A stretch of 64,000 nucleotides of DNA from an uncultured Victivallales bacterium (GTDB lineage: Bacteria; Verrucomicrobiota; Lentisphaeria; Oligosphaerales; JAFGRS01), in NCBI GenBank assembly GCA_903837355.1, contig CAILUI010000408.1, forward strand, positions 1 through 64,000, in the 5' to 3' direction. This document shows positions 40,777 to 49,622 of the stretch, in pieces (position 1 is the first letter of the stretch; each line of letters opens with the position of its first letter). A model generated the notes under the pieces. It was not told the DNA's origin and ran no database searches. It saw nothing but the letters and a program-made list of their open reading frames with translations. Both the position numbers and the translations under genes were made by a program.

Positions 40777-43170
40777 TCACCGCGGCCCGGCAGCCGCCTT
40801 CTCGAGGCGGCGAGCAATGGCGTCGCGCTGGGCGCTCAGCACTGCCGGCTCGCGGCTGAACTGGGTCAGGCTGCTGGTGACCGGCAGACAGGCCGTGCGG
40901 GCGACGTCCACGCCGCCGGCAGCCTGGGCCAGGAGCCAGAGGTACTCGTAGTCCTCCAGGCCATCCCGGATGTTCGCCAGCCGGATCGAGCCGATGGGGC
41001 CCGCGACGCCCGCGTAGAGCAGCTCACCGTCGCCATGCAAGCTCTCCCACTCACTGCCGGGGGCACCGGTGGTGATGCTCCACTGTAGGAGCGGCCCGGC
41101 CGCAGGATCGACTGGCCGGTCATTGTTGCGGCGGTCCCAGATGTTCAATCCCCAGTAAAGGAAACCGTCCATCTTCTGGTGGAAGGCCTGCCACCAGATC
41201 AGACGGGCCTCGATAAGCGGGTCATCCGCCAGCCAGTTGGCGTAGGGGTAGCGCGGTCCGAGGCAGATGTACGACCACACCTGCAGCCCGGCGGCACGGC
41301 AGGCCTCGGCCTGTTCGAAGCGGTAGACCGAGCTCACCGGGCAGTTCCAGTCCACGCGCAGGTCGCGCATCGCCACCGGATCCTGCGGTACGTAGGCAGT
41401 GGTGAGGGTAGGGATTTCCGGGTAGCGCTCTTTGACCATCCCGAAGTACTCCCGCAGGATTGGGAAGAACTCCTTGCCCCGCTCATCGAAGGTGTAGATG
41501 TAGGCCTGGCTCGCCAGCCCCTCACGGCGCAGGGCCGCAACGTAGGGGTCCAGACGCTCGATCAGGCGCTGTTTGAACGCCGGCGTGTATACCGCCTCCG
41601 GACTCCAGCAGACCCAGGTGCGCTCGCCGCGCTCTTCGACCATGTTCAGGACGTTGAACGCATTCAGGCCCCGGTCGCGGTAGCGGCGCAAGTCCTCGAC
41701 CGCCGGCGGGCTTGTCCGCGAGATGTCGTCAGGGTTCAGCCGATGCCGCAGGACGAAGTCGCCGTAGGCCTGCCGCATCTCCGGCTGCAGCGGCTTGCCG
41801 TAGAGCCGCTCCAGGTAGCCATCCATGAGCGCGAAAGCGGTCTTCAGGTGGCCTTGTACCGGCAGCGTCACGCCATAGACCGTGACCTGCAACGCCACCA
41901 CCGTTGGCACTTGCCCGGGCGGCAGGATGGTCACCGTCCCGGCGTACTCACCGGGCGGCGTCCCCACCGGCGCGTGGACCGTGACCCACAAGGGCTGCGC
42001 AAACCCGGCGGGCACCGAGACGCTCTCGACCGGTAACAGCGGGTCCGGCCACCACCCGGCCACGGCCTCCGGGTAGGCGGGATGCGGCCAGACCTTCGCG
42101 AGCCTGACGTAGCCCACCTGCTGCCACTCGATGTCCGCCGCCGCGATCTGGCCGCCGCCCGCCGCCGCGACCAGGTCGCTGATCTCCACCCGCACGTTGC
42201 GGAGTTCGCCTCCAGCTAACGGCAGTACCACCACCTGGAAGCTCTCATACTCGTTGGCCGCCAGGGCGATGCGGGCCGCCGGACGAACGGGCGGCGCGGC
42301 CGGCAGCGAGCTGGGCAGAACCCGCTGCATGCTGCTCTCGGTCCAGACCGCGTAGGCGCGCTGCGGCGCGCCGGCGTCCACGGTCAGCGGATAGACCTTC
42401 TCGACGGTCTCCCCGCGCAGGGCGTCCTTGGCGACCACACGCAGCGTGTCGACCCCTGGAGCCGCCGCGGCCGCCTGCCAGTCCACCCGCACCGGCATGT
42501 GCTCCGCCGCGGTCTCAAAGACGACCCCCTGGGGGCCACTGACGGTCGCCTTCCAGGCGGCCGGCATGCTGGTGTTTCCAGCGTACAGCAGACTCGTCCC
42601 GCCGTAGGCCCCGGCCCACAGTCGTTCGTGCCGGAACTCGAAGGGTGCCAACTCGACGCGGATGTCGTCGAACCAGGCCGTCCCCTTCGCCTGCCGGAGG
42701 AGCACATGCACCTCGATGGTCCGGACCGGCTTGCTGACCTCGAAGGTCCACTCGCTGTACTGCCAGTCGTGAGTCCCGGGCAGGAAATGCGCGATCTGAC
42801 CCCAGAGCGGGCTGCCGTCCGCGTAATGCAGGTCCAGGTAGACATCGAAGTCCTGCGCCACCTCGACGTTCTCCGCCTTGGCCCAGCCAGACACCCGGAA
42901 GGGATGCTGCAGCGGCGGGTCGAAGGTGAGCACCTGGCGGGCGCCGCTCGTGCTGCTGAGATCCGCACCCACACAGCGCAGCGAGGCGCCGCCGGAGTGC
43001 GCCACCTGCTGGTCGACGGTGAACCCCTTCCCCATCTCCTGCCAGGCGCTGGCGCCCGCCTCGAACCCCCCGTTGACCACGAGGTTCTCCCCACGCTGCA
43101 CCGGCGCCGACCAGACGACGCCGACCAGCAGAGCCCACACCAGCGCTGTTAGGCACGACCAGGACCGCAT
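40777..43170 (-). CDS. Secreted DUF4091 (GH123-like) protein
   Basis: The product has 797 residues; GAGGAG lies before the ATG and a signal peptide follows (CLTALVWALLVGVVWSAPVQ). Residues ~25-180 form a CBM4/9-like module (NLVVNGGFEAGASAWQEMGK, GTAWFDDIRVEL). Residues ~180-400 are beta-sandwich. Residues ~410-760 match the DUF4091/GH123-like barrel (TIWWQAFHQKMDGFLYWGLN-like text, actually LIWWQAFHQKMDGFLYWGLN, then DGLEDYEYLWLLA). GH123 enzymes cleave beta-N-acetylgalactosamine, while DUF4091 itself is poorly characterised. The substrate here is unknown. Confidence 0.8.
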   Translation of the reverse strand: MRSWSCLTALVWALLVGVVWSAPVQRGENLVVNGGFEAGASAWQEMGKGFTVDQQVAHSGGASLRCVGADLSSTSGARQVLTFDPPLQHPFRVSGWAKAENVEVAQDFDVYLDLHYADGSPLWGQIAHFLPGTHDWQYSEWTFEVSKPVRTIEVHVLLRQAKGTAWFDDIRVELAPFEFRHERLWAGAYGGTSLLYAGNTSMPAAWKATVSGPQGVVFETAAEHMPVRVDWQAAAAAPGVDTLRVVAKDALRGETVEKVYPLTVDAGAPQRAYAVWTESSMQRVLPSSLPAAPPVRPAARIALAANEYESFQVVVLPLAGGELRNVRVEISDLVAAAGGGQIAAADIEWQQVGYVRLAKVWPHPAYPEAVAGWWPDPLLPVESVSVPAGFAQPLWVTVHAPVGTPPGEYAGTVTILPPGQVPTVVALQVTVYGVTLPVQGHLKTAFALMDGYLERLYGKPLQPEMRQAYGDFVLRHRLNPDDISRTSPPAVEDLRRYRDRGLNAFNVLNMVEERGERTWVCWSPEAVYTPAFKQRLIERLDPYVAALRREGLASQAYIYTFDERGKEFFPILREYFGMVKERYPEIPTLTTAYVPQDPVAMRDLRVDWNCPVSSVYRFEQAEACRAAGLQVWSYICLGPRYPYANWLADDPLIEARLIWWQAFHQKMDGFLYWGLNIWDRRNNDRPVDPAAGPLLQWSITTGAPGSEWESLHGDGELLYAGVAGPIGSIRLANIRDGLEDYEYLWLLAQAAGGVDVARTACLPVTSSLTQFSREPAVLSAQRDAIARRLEKAAAGPR

Positions 43171-43218
43171 CGTCGTTCTCCTCGTTGAACAGCCTTCCCT
43201 AGGCTCGGAAGCCGCGGT

Positions 43219-45558
43219 TCACAGCGCGGGGAAGCTCCAAAACTCGCCGGGGGCGACGGCGGACTCGTGCGCCGGCCGCACGCGCAGACGCTGGCGCACC
43301 TCCAGCCGGCCGCAGCGGGTGACCGCGAAGTTGGTCGCCCAGTAGGTGTGGTGCAGCACCGCGAACCAGGCCGGCCGCGCCAGTGCGCCCACGCTACGAC
43401 CGCTGCGCACCCAGGGACCGCCGAAGACGCCGACGGGCGTATCGTCGGCGTCGATGTCCAGCACCCGTTGCCGGTCCTGGAAGCTCACCCGACCATCGCT
43501 CACCACCACCTCACCGCAACTGCCCGGCATCTGGTCCTGCCCGACGCGCGTCTCGACGCCCACTGCTTCATAGCTGGCCGTGGCCCCCGGCAGATCGAGC
43601 GGAAAGGCCAGATACCACACCTGCGGGACTTCGGTCAGCAGCGGGTGCAGGATCGTGGTCAGCTCCAGTTCACCATCGTCGAAGAGGTCCCAGACCTGGA
43701 CGATGCGCCGGAAAGCCGGGTGGCGGTAAGCGCAGCGGAAGCGTGCTCCCCAGGGGCTGGGCAGGGCGACGACCGACTCCGCGGCGGGCTGCTCGCGCAC
43801 CAGCGCCGCCAGGGTCGCGGGGTCACGCGTTGCCAGCCCCGCCCGAGCGCCGACGCCCGTGGCCTGCTCGACCAGCAACCCCCCGAAACGCCAGGGAACG
43901 ACGCGGTCGATGAGGTTGGCGCCGCCACCTGGAACCAAGTGCAGGAGCCTCCCGGCGCGCGCATCCCACTCCCACTCCCAGGCCGCCGACTGCCCGGCCA
44001 GCGGCGCGGGCCGAGCCGGCGCAAAGGCACACTCGGCCTGGAACTCGAACCGGCGCACCTCACCGGGGCCGAGGCGGCAGCGGAAGCGCCGGCGCCACGG
44101 CACGGTCGGCCAGACATCGTCCGGCAGATCGTCGAGCCCCAGCCCCGGCGCGCCGGCCGGCAGCCACTCCGCGCCCGAGAGCGTCTCGAGCGGCAACGTC
44201 TGGCCGACCCCAGCGCAGACGGCCGCCGCCGGCCAGCGCAGGGCCTGGGCCGGAATATCGACCCAGCCCCAGCGCCCCGTGGACGTCGGGTTGATGACGG
44301 CCAACGCCCGCGTGCGCGCCGCCGGGCAGTAGGCCGGACTGGAGCGCACCACGGCCGCACGCAGGCAGGCCGCAGCCTCATCGGCCTCGGTAGCCAGGGC
44401 GGTCTTACCGATCTGGTTGGCAAGGCTGCGCGCACACCACGGCCGGGCCACACTCTCGTAGGCGCCCCAGGTGTGCTCGTCAAAGCGCGAGGCCACCGCC
44501 CAGGCACGTTCGAGTTCCAGCGCGTCGTAGCCGCTGCTCAACAGAGGCGCCGCCAGCGGCAGCGCCTCGAGCACGCGCTTGGCACGCCGCTGCAGCACCA
44601 GTTCGACCGGCGTCGAGGCGACACCGTCGGCCCAGGCATCGCACCAGTCGCCACGCAGTACCGGCAGATCGGCGCCCAGATGCGGCTCTAGCGCCGTCAG
44701 AAACCGCGATGGCGTGGACAGCGTCAGGCGCGGCAGGCGCCCAGAGGCATTCCACGCTCGCACGAAGCTGGACAGCGGCGCGAAGGGCGGATCGTTGTCG
44801 ATGCGCCAGCGGTTGGTGAACTGCAGGGCCAACAGCGGGTACGGGTAGTCAGACAGGCCAGCGAGGCGCTCCTGCAGTTGTTGCGCGGCACCCTCGAGGG
44901 CCGCCGGACCCGCCGCCCAGAGGTCACCCTCTTCCGGACGGTGGTACCACACATCATGCGCCGCCGGTAGCGGTCCACGGCGCCACTCGTCGCGGTGGAA
45001 GAAGCCGTAGGCCTCGCTGTACGGCAAGCCATTCCAGACCGGGGTCCGCTGGCCATCAGGACCCTCCCAGCGGAACACCCCTGGCCGCGGCAGTGGCGTG
45101 CAGCCGCTGTAGGTATTCATCCCCATCCAGACCCAGTTGACCCCGGCACCGCGCAGTCCTGGCAGAACGCCCCAGGGCATGCCATTGACGTCGTTGTTCA
45201 TAGCGACCCGGGGCTGGAAGCGCGCCAGCCGACCGAGTCGGACCTGCATCTGACGCCAGCCCGCGGCACCGATCAGCGGGGTGAGATTGAACGGCAGCGC
45301 ACAGACCTCGATGCGACCGCTACGCACCAGCGCCTCGAGGGGGGTGGCCAGTTCCGGCCGGGCGGCGAGCAGCGCCTCTACCGGCTCGAACACCTCACAG
45401 GCCCAGCGGAAGGCCCCCTCGTCATCACGGTCATCCGCCAGCGCCAGCCCGATGGCCTCGGCCAGGGCCTCCTGGTGCAGGCGCGCAGCGGTCGCCGGCG
45501 CGTCGGTGTAGCCCAGATCGGTGTGCGTGTGGTGGATGATGTGGATATCGTGGATCAT
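43219..45558 (-). CDS. GH38-like alpha-mannosidase family protein
   Basis: The product has 779 residues and no signal peptide, so it is probably cytoplasmic. The N-terminus is the GH38 signature (HDIHIIHHTHTDLGYTD), in which His and Asp are zinc ligands. NNDVNGMPWG (residues ~127-136) holds the Asp that fits the catalytic nucleophile. The three-helix middle region (LALQFTNRWRIDND onwards) and a large C-terminal beta domain (~480-779) complete the architecture. GH38 enzymes remove alpha-mannose, and related branches act on other sugars. It follows the GH42-like gene by 39 bases on the same strand. The absence of a signal peptide contrasts with its secreted neighbours. Confidence 0.8.
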   Translation of the reverse strand: MIHDIHIIHHTHTDLGYTDAPATAARLHQEALAEAIGLALADDRDDEGAFRWACEVFEPVEALLAARPELATPLEALVRSGRIEVCALPFNLTPLIGAAGWRQMQVRLGRLARFQPRVAMNNDVNGMPWGVLPGLRGAGVNWVWMGMNTYSGCTPLPRPGVFRWEGPDGQRTPVWNGLPYSEAYGFFHRDEWRRGPLPAAHDVWYHRPEEGDLWAAGPAALEGAAQQLQERLAGLSDYPYPLLALQFTNRWRIDNDPPFAPLSSFVRAWNASGRLPRLTLSTPSRFLTALEPHLGADLPVLRGDWCDAWADGVASTPVELVLQRRAKRVLEALPLAAPLLSSGYDALELERAWAVASRFDEHTWGAYESVARPWCARSLANQIGKTALATEADEAAACLRAAVVRSSPAYCPAARTRALAVINPTSTGRWGWVDIPAQALRWPAAAVCAGVGQTLPLETLSGAEWLPAGAPGLGLDDLPDDVWPTVPWRRRFRCRLGPGEVRRFEFQAECAFAPARPAPLAGQSAAWEWEWDARAGRLLHLVPGGGANLIDRVVPWRFGGLLVEQATGVGARAGLATRDPATLAALVREQPAAESVVALPSPWGARFRCAYRHPAFRRIVQVWDLFDDGELELTTILHPLLTEVPQVWYLAFPLDLPGATASYEAVGVETRVGQDQMPGSCGEVVVSDGRVSFQDRQRVLDIDADDTPVGVFGGPWVRSGRSVGALARPAWFAVLHHTYWATNFAVTRCGRLEVRQRLRVRPAHESAVAPGEFWSFPAL

Positions 45559-45597
45559 GGGCTCGGCGGTCCGTGGTGGTGATCGGTGCGGCGTTCC

Positions 45598-48500
45598 TCA
45601 ACGGTCAATGGTTCTCAGAATGGCCGTGTCGCCGGCCCCCAGGTCCAGCGTCAACGCCTGCGTGCCTTTGGGCCAGGTGCGGCCGCTCAGCAGATCGACC
45701 ACCCGGCCCGCCCGGGGCAGGTTGACGGTCTTACTCCCACTCTGGCTGGCATGGATGCCGATGAACCCGTGGCCGGCGTACACGGCGTCGTTGCTGCGGC
45801 ACACAACCGGGATGCCGACGCGGTCCGCAAGCCCGCGGATCACCTCGGGAGGCAGACCAGGAGCGGCACTCCAGAACAGCCGCCAGCCGGCCGGCTCGGC
45901 GTAGAACGCGGCCGGCTCGCCGCCGGTCTCGAAGCTGGCCAGAACGGTGGCCTGCTCAAGCGCTGCGGGCACCGCGTAGGGCGGATAGGCCTGCGCCACG
46001 CCAATGGGCAGCCCGGCGGCCTCCTTCCAGACGCCCTCGAGACCCGCCGCGAACACGGCCCGGAGGGGTTGCTGGTCCTCACGCAGCAACATCGGGCGGC
46101 CCAGCAGGCGCGCAGTCCGGGTCACATCGAGCCCACGCTCGCCGAGCACCCCGATCGGGCCGACGATCGCCAGCAGACGGTTGTCGCACATGATCTTGTC
46201 CTGCAGGAAGGCGAGGTCGGCGTCCTCCAACCGGAACAGGTTCAACAGCAGCATGGCCCGGTGCCGTAGCAGCTCCGGATAGCGCTTCAGGTCACTCCAA
46301 AGCACGACGCGATGCGGCACTCCGGAGCGCGCCAGTTGCTCGCGCTGCGCGTAGATCAACTGCAGACCATAGGGCGGACGGAAGGGGTCGAAACTGCCCA
46401 TCTGGCGCTCGTCCACGACCACCAGCAGGTAGTCCTCGGCCGGCCAGTCCGGGGTCTTGACGCGGGCCTGCCCAGCCTCGTAGAGGCGCTTCACCTCATC
46501 GCTCAACCGCCGGTCTCCGAAGGTCCAGCCCAGCGAGAAATCATACCACTGGATGGCACTGCCCTCGGCCAGGTTACGGGCCAGTTCGCGGCGCATGCAG
46601 GCGATCGAGCCGCGCGTGCTGTCGGGCTTGCCGTTGCCCTCCTGTTCGGCCCAGTGCGTCCGCAGATCGGCCTGATTCCAGAAGAGCTTGTTGTGCAGGG
46701 CGAATGATCCCGCTGCCGTCATGGTGGCGGCGGTCCCCCCGACCTCGCGCCAGCCGTAGGCCACGGGCGCCATCAGGAAGTCGATCTCGGGGGCGTCCAG
46801 CAAACGCTGCAGACGGAAGTGGCCCGAGCCTTGGCAGAATCCCGGACTTTCGGGCAGGTGCGTCACGTAGCCGTAGTAGGTGCCAGCCAGCGAGCGCCCG
46901 CCGGTCTCCTCCTTGATCAGCCGGGCAAAATGCAGAATGGTATCGGCCACGATGTCGTGCTGGTAGGCGTTGTAGTCAAGGACATCGCGCTGACTGAGTG
47001 GGTCGAAGAACAGCCCCAGGGCGGGTGCGCGCCGGCGCGCCGGCTCTGGGACCGCAGCGGTTGCGAAGCTGGCCTCGGGGCGGCCCCAGGCCTGGCGCAG
47101 CGCCGCCTCCGTGCCGTAGGTCTCCCGCAGCCAGCGCCGGAAGTCATCCTGCCCGGCCGGACTGTAGTCAACCAGTTCGCCGGACTGCGAGCCCCAGTGG
47201 AACCACTCCCAACTGATACCGCTACAGGGATGGAAGCCGATGATGCGCTCGGCGTACGGCGTCTGCCGCAGGTGCCGGATCAGGTTGCGGACGATCTCCG
47301 AGTAGGCCTCGCGCCACACCGGCGAGCCGTAGGACGGCAACTGGCGACGTCCGCCGGCGTAGTCACCGATCACGGTCTCGCCGCCGTCCATGGCGCAGAG
47401 CGCTTCGGGATGCTGCTGCAGCCACCAGCGATGGTAGGTAGTGTCCAGGGTGAAGGTCAGTATGACCCAGGCATCCGGCTTCGCCGCCAGATACTGCGCC
47501 AGGGTCCGGTCGACCTTGCTGTAGTCATAGCCGGTCTCGTAGAAACCCAGTTCCTCGAGCCCCAGGGTCCAGATCGCGACTTCACTCTCGACGCCATGGC
47601 GCTGCTGGGTGGCATCGGGGTTGATAAACAGGTTCTGGGTCGGATCGATCTCGTCGCCCGCCACCACGATGCGGGGCACGCCGTCGGTCACACGCACGCT
47701 GGCCTGGGGAAACTCATGCGTGCTGACGTCACAGCGCAGGTCCACGGTCCGGGCGGCAACCGCAGCGTGCAGCGTGGCCCCCAGCACCTCGGCACGGACC
47801 TCGGCGCGACCGGCGGCCACGCTCACCGGGATGTCGAGGCCGATGTCGACAAGCTCCGCACGGCTTCCCGTCACCTCACCACCGGCAAAGAGCAGCCGTG
47901 ACCCCCAGGCCTCCTGCAACACCTTGCCGGCGCGCTCCAGTCGAACCCTCACCGCCACCGGCTGCGGCAGTGCGCTGCGGGCCTCAGCCTTGACCTGTAC
48001 CAGCAACCGGCTGCCAACCCGCGCCGTCTTCGGCACGCCCCCCAGCGCGAGGCTGACACTGCCGAGGTTACCGGTGGGTTGGTAGGCCAGGTCGCCCCAC
48101 GGCTGGCACGGTGGCCGGCCCACCGCACGGGCCGCGAGCCACGGTCCCGGTGCGGCGGTGGCGGTCTGCCATTCCGGACCACTCAGGACGCGCTCTTCGC
48201 GGCCATCGGCGAACGCCACCGTCAACTCCGCGATCAAGCCTTGAGCGCTGCCGACGTCCACGGCCTCGACGGCCAGGCAGTTGCGGCCCGGCTGCACGGC
48301 CGCGCGCACGTCGATGATCTCCGGGGTCCGCCAGCCATCCATCTCGCCGAGTGTCGTGCCCAACTCCTTGCCGTTCAGGGTCGCCACATAGCCATCGTCG
48401 GCAGTGATCTGCAGCCACGCTTCACGGACCTCCCCCGCCGGCACCTCGAACTCATGGCGGAACCAGACCCGGACCTGATCCAGCGCCAGCAGGTCCGGGT

Positions 48501-49512
48501 GCCAGATCCAGGCGGCCTGCCAGGTTGGCTTGGGCGGTGGCGGGTCCACACTGTGAGCCCGCCGCAGAGACTCGACCCGAATCGCGTCCAGGTCCGTCTG
48601 CCCGCGCCCAGCCGGCTCAAAGCACAGGGTCATGCCGAAGGCCCGGTCCAGGACCTCGAACTCGACGGCGAACGGCGTCCAAGCGGCACCCCCGGACAGG
48701 GCGTAGGTGCGGGATGCTGCTGCCAGCGGACCGTCGATGCCAGCAAAGAGGACGCGCAGCGCCCCGGCCTCGCCACGCACCTGGCCCGAGGCCCGGAACG
48801 CCCCCAGGTAAGGCAGGTCGATCGCCGCGGTCTGCCAAGTGCCTTTGGGCTCCAACCGCAGGGCGTGGGTACCAGACGCCGCCCCAGCGCTGAGCACGGT
48901 GGCCCGGCCCGGCTTGCCACCCGGAATCCACTGGAAAGGCAGACCATCACGCAGGATCTCGACGTCGCCGTTAAGCAGCATGGCGTCGGCATCGGGGAGC
49001 AGGGCAATGAGGCCGATGGTGACCTCCGCCCCGGCCAGATTGAGCGGATCGAAACGCAGACGCCCGATCGGGCCGGTCCACGGCCCTTTGGCCTGGCGCA
49101 GGTCGAAACGGTAGAGCCGCATCTCGGGCGCCGCCGTGAGCACATGGACCTCTTGCCGGTCATCCGCCATGGTCTGCCCCGGCGCCGCAAAGAAAGTCTC
49201 TCCGGCGCCGCTGCGGTCGCAGCGCAACAGCACCATCAGCACCGGGTAGTCCTCAGCCCGTATGGCCAATTCAGGACTCAGCAGTTGCGCATCGTAACGC
49301 GTCACTCCCCGCAGGCCCTCGGGCGCCACCGCAACCTGCTCCCAGTTGGCCGGCTCCCAGCCCTGCAGACCATCCGCGAAGCTCCACGACAGGATCTCCG
49401 CAGACCAGACAGTCCCCGCCAGAGCCAACAGCAGGGCTCCCAAACGAAAGAGACGGGTGTGTCGTCCGCCTATTCCATGGGTGTATGGCGGGCATCTCTG
49501 AACATCCAACAT
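45598..49512 (-). CDS. Large secreted GH42-like glycosidase
   Basis: The start is uncertain. An ATG at 49512 gives 1304 residues but lies inside the GAAC-type repeat and has no ribosome-binding site; a TTG at 49443 lies just inside the signal peptide (RLFRLGALLLALAGTVWSAE). Residues ~40-380 hold beta-sandwich modules, ~400-490 a PA14/CBM67-like domain (ATLNGKELGTTLGEMDGW). Residues ~680-1060 form a GH42/GH5-type barrel (EELGFYETGYDYSKVDRT, ISWEWFHWGSQ, LAGTYYGYV). A class-I-amidotransferase-like domain typical of GH42 follows (MLLLNLFRLEDADLAFLQDK). GH42 enzymes are beta-galactosidases. The repeat element may have replaced the native promoter. Confidence 0.75.
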   Translation of the reverse strand: MLDVQRCPPYTHGIGGRHTRLFRLGALLLALAGTVWSAEILSWSFADGLQGWEPANWEQVAVAPEGLRGVTRYDAQLLSPELAIRAEDYPVLMVLLRCDRSGAGETFFAAPGQTMADDRQEVHVLTAAPEMRLYRFDLRQAKGPWTGPIGRLRFDPLNLAGAEVTIGLIALLPDADAMLLNGDVEILRDGLPFQWIPGGKPGRATVLSAGAASGTHALRLEPKGTWQTAAIDLPYLGAFRASGQVRGEAGALRVLFAGIDGPLAAASRTYALSGGAAWTPFAVEFEVLDRAFGMTLCFEPAGRGQTDLDAIRVESLRRAHSVDPPPPKPTWQAAWIWHPDLLALDQVRVWFRHEFEVPAGEVREAWLQITADDGYVATLNGKELGTTLGEMDGWRTPEIIDVRAAVQPGRNCLAVEAVDVGSAQGLIAELTVAFADGREERVLSGPEWQTATAAPGPWLAARAVGRPPCQPWGDLAYQPTGNLGSVSLALGGVPKTARVGSRLLVQVKAEARSALPQPVAVRVRLERAGKVLQEAWGSRLLFAGGEVTGSRAELVDIGLDIPVSVAAGRAEVRAEVLGATLHAAVAARTVDLRCDVSTHEFPQASVRVTDGVPRIVVAGDEIDPTQNLFINPDATQQRHGVESEVAIWTLGLEELGFYETGYDYSKVDRTLAQYLAAKPDAWVILTFTLDTTYHRWWLQQHPEALCAMDGGETVIGDYAGGRRQLPSYGSPVWREAYSEIVRNLIRHLRQTPYAERIIGFHPCSGISWEWFHWGSQSGELVDYSPAGQDDFRRWLRETYGTEAALRQAWGRPEASFATAAVPEPARRRAPALGLFFDPLSQRDVLDYNAYQHDIVADTILHFARLIKEETGGRSLAGTYYGYVTHLPESPGFCQGSGHFRLQRLLDAPEIDFLMAPVAYGWREVGGTAATMTAAGSFALHNKLFWNQADLRTHWAEQEGNGKPDSTRGSIACMRRELARNLAEGSAIQWYDFSLGWTFGDRRLSDEVKRLYEAGQARVKTPDWPAEDYLLVVVDERQMGSFDPFRPPYGLQLIYAQREQLARSGVPHRVVLWSDLKRYPELLRHRAMLLLNLFRLEDADLAFLQDKIMCDNRLLAIVGPIGVLGERGLDVTRTARLLGRPMLLREDQQPLRAVFAAGLEGVWKEAAGLPIGVAQAYPPYAVPAALEQATVLASFETGGEPAAFYAEPAGWRLFWSAAPGLPPEVIRGLADRVGIPVVCRSNDAVYAGHGFIGIHASQSGSKTVNLPRAGRVVDLLSGRTWPKGTQALTLDLGAGDTAILRTIDR

Positions 49513-49603
49513 CGAACACTGAACATCGAACACCGAACGATCACTGCACGGGCGAGTGTCTTTCCTTCGACGTTGGACGTTGGACGTTCGGTGTTCGACG
49601 TTC
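49501..49603. repeat. GAAC-type palindromic repeat element
   Basis: The left arm GAACATCGAACACCGAACG (49521-49539) matches the complement of CGTTCGGTGTTCGACGTTC (49585-49603) at 18 of 19 positions. Outside and inside these arms are degenerate repeats of the same words (AACATCGAACACTGAAC; CGACGTTGGACGTTGGACG). Translated, it gives the EHRTSN-like peptide text often seen in spurious proteins from PVC genomes (recollection). It overlaps the 5' end of the GH42-like gene and ends 20 bases from the MurC-MurB stop. Confidence 0.8.
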
Positions 49604-49622
49604 ATGGATACCTCATCGCCCC

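Noticed and set aside
38438-40951. 837-residue plus-strand reading frame opposite the secreted barrel protein
   Set aside because: It is an antisense shadow of the 38894-40681 gene, which has a signal peptide, a ribosome-binding site and a sensible domain order.
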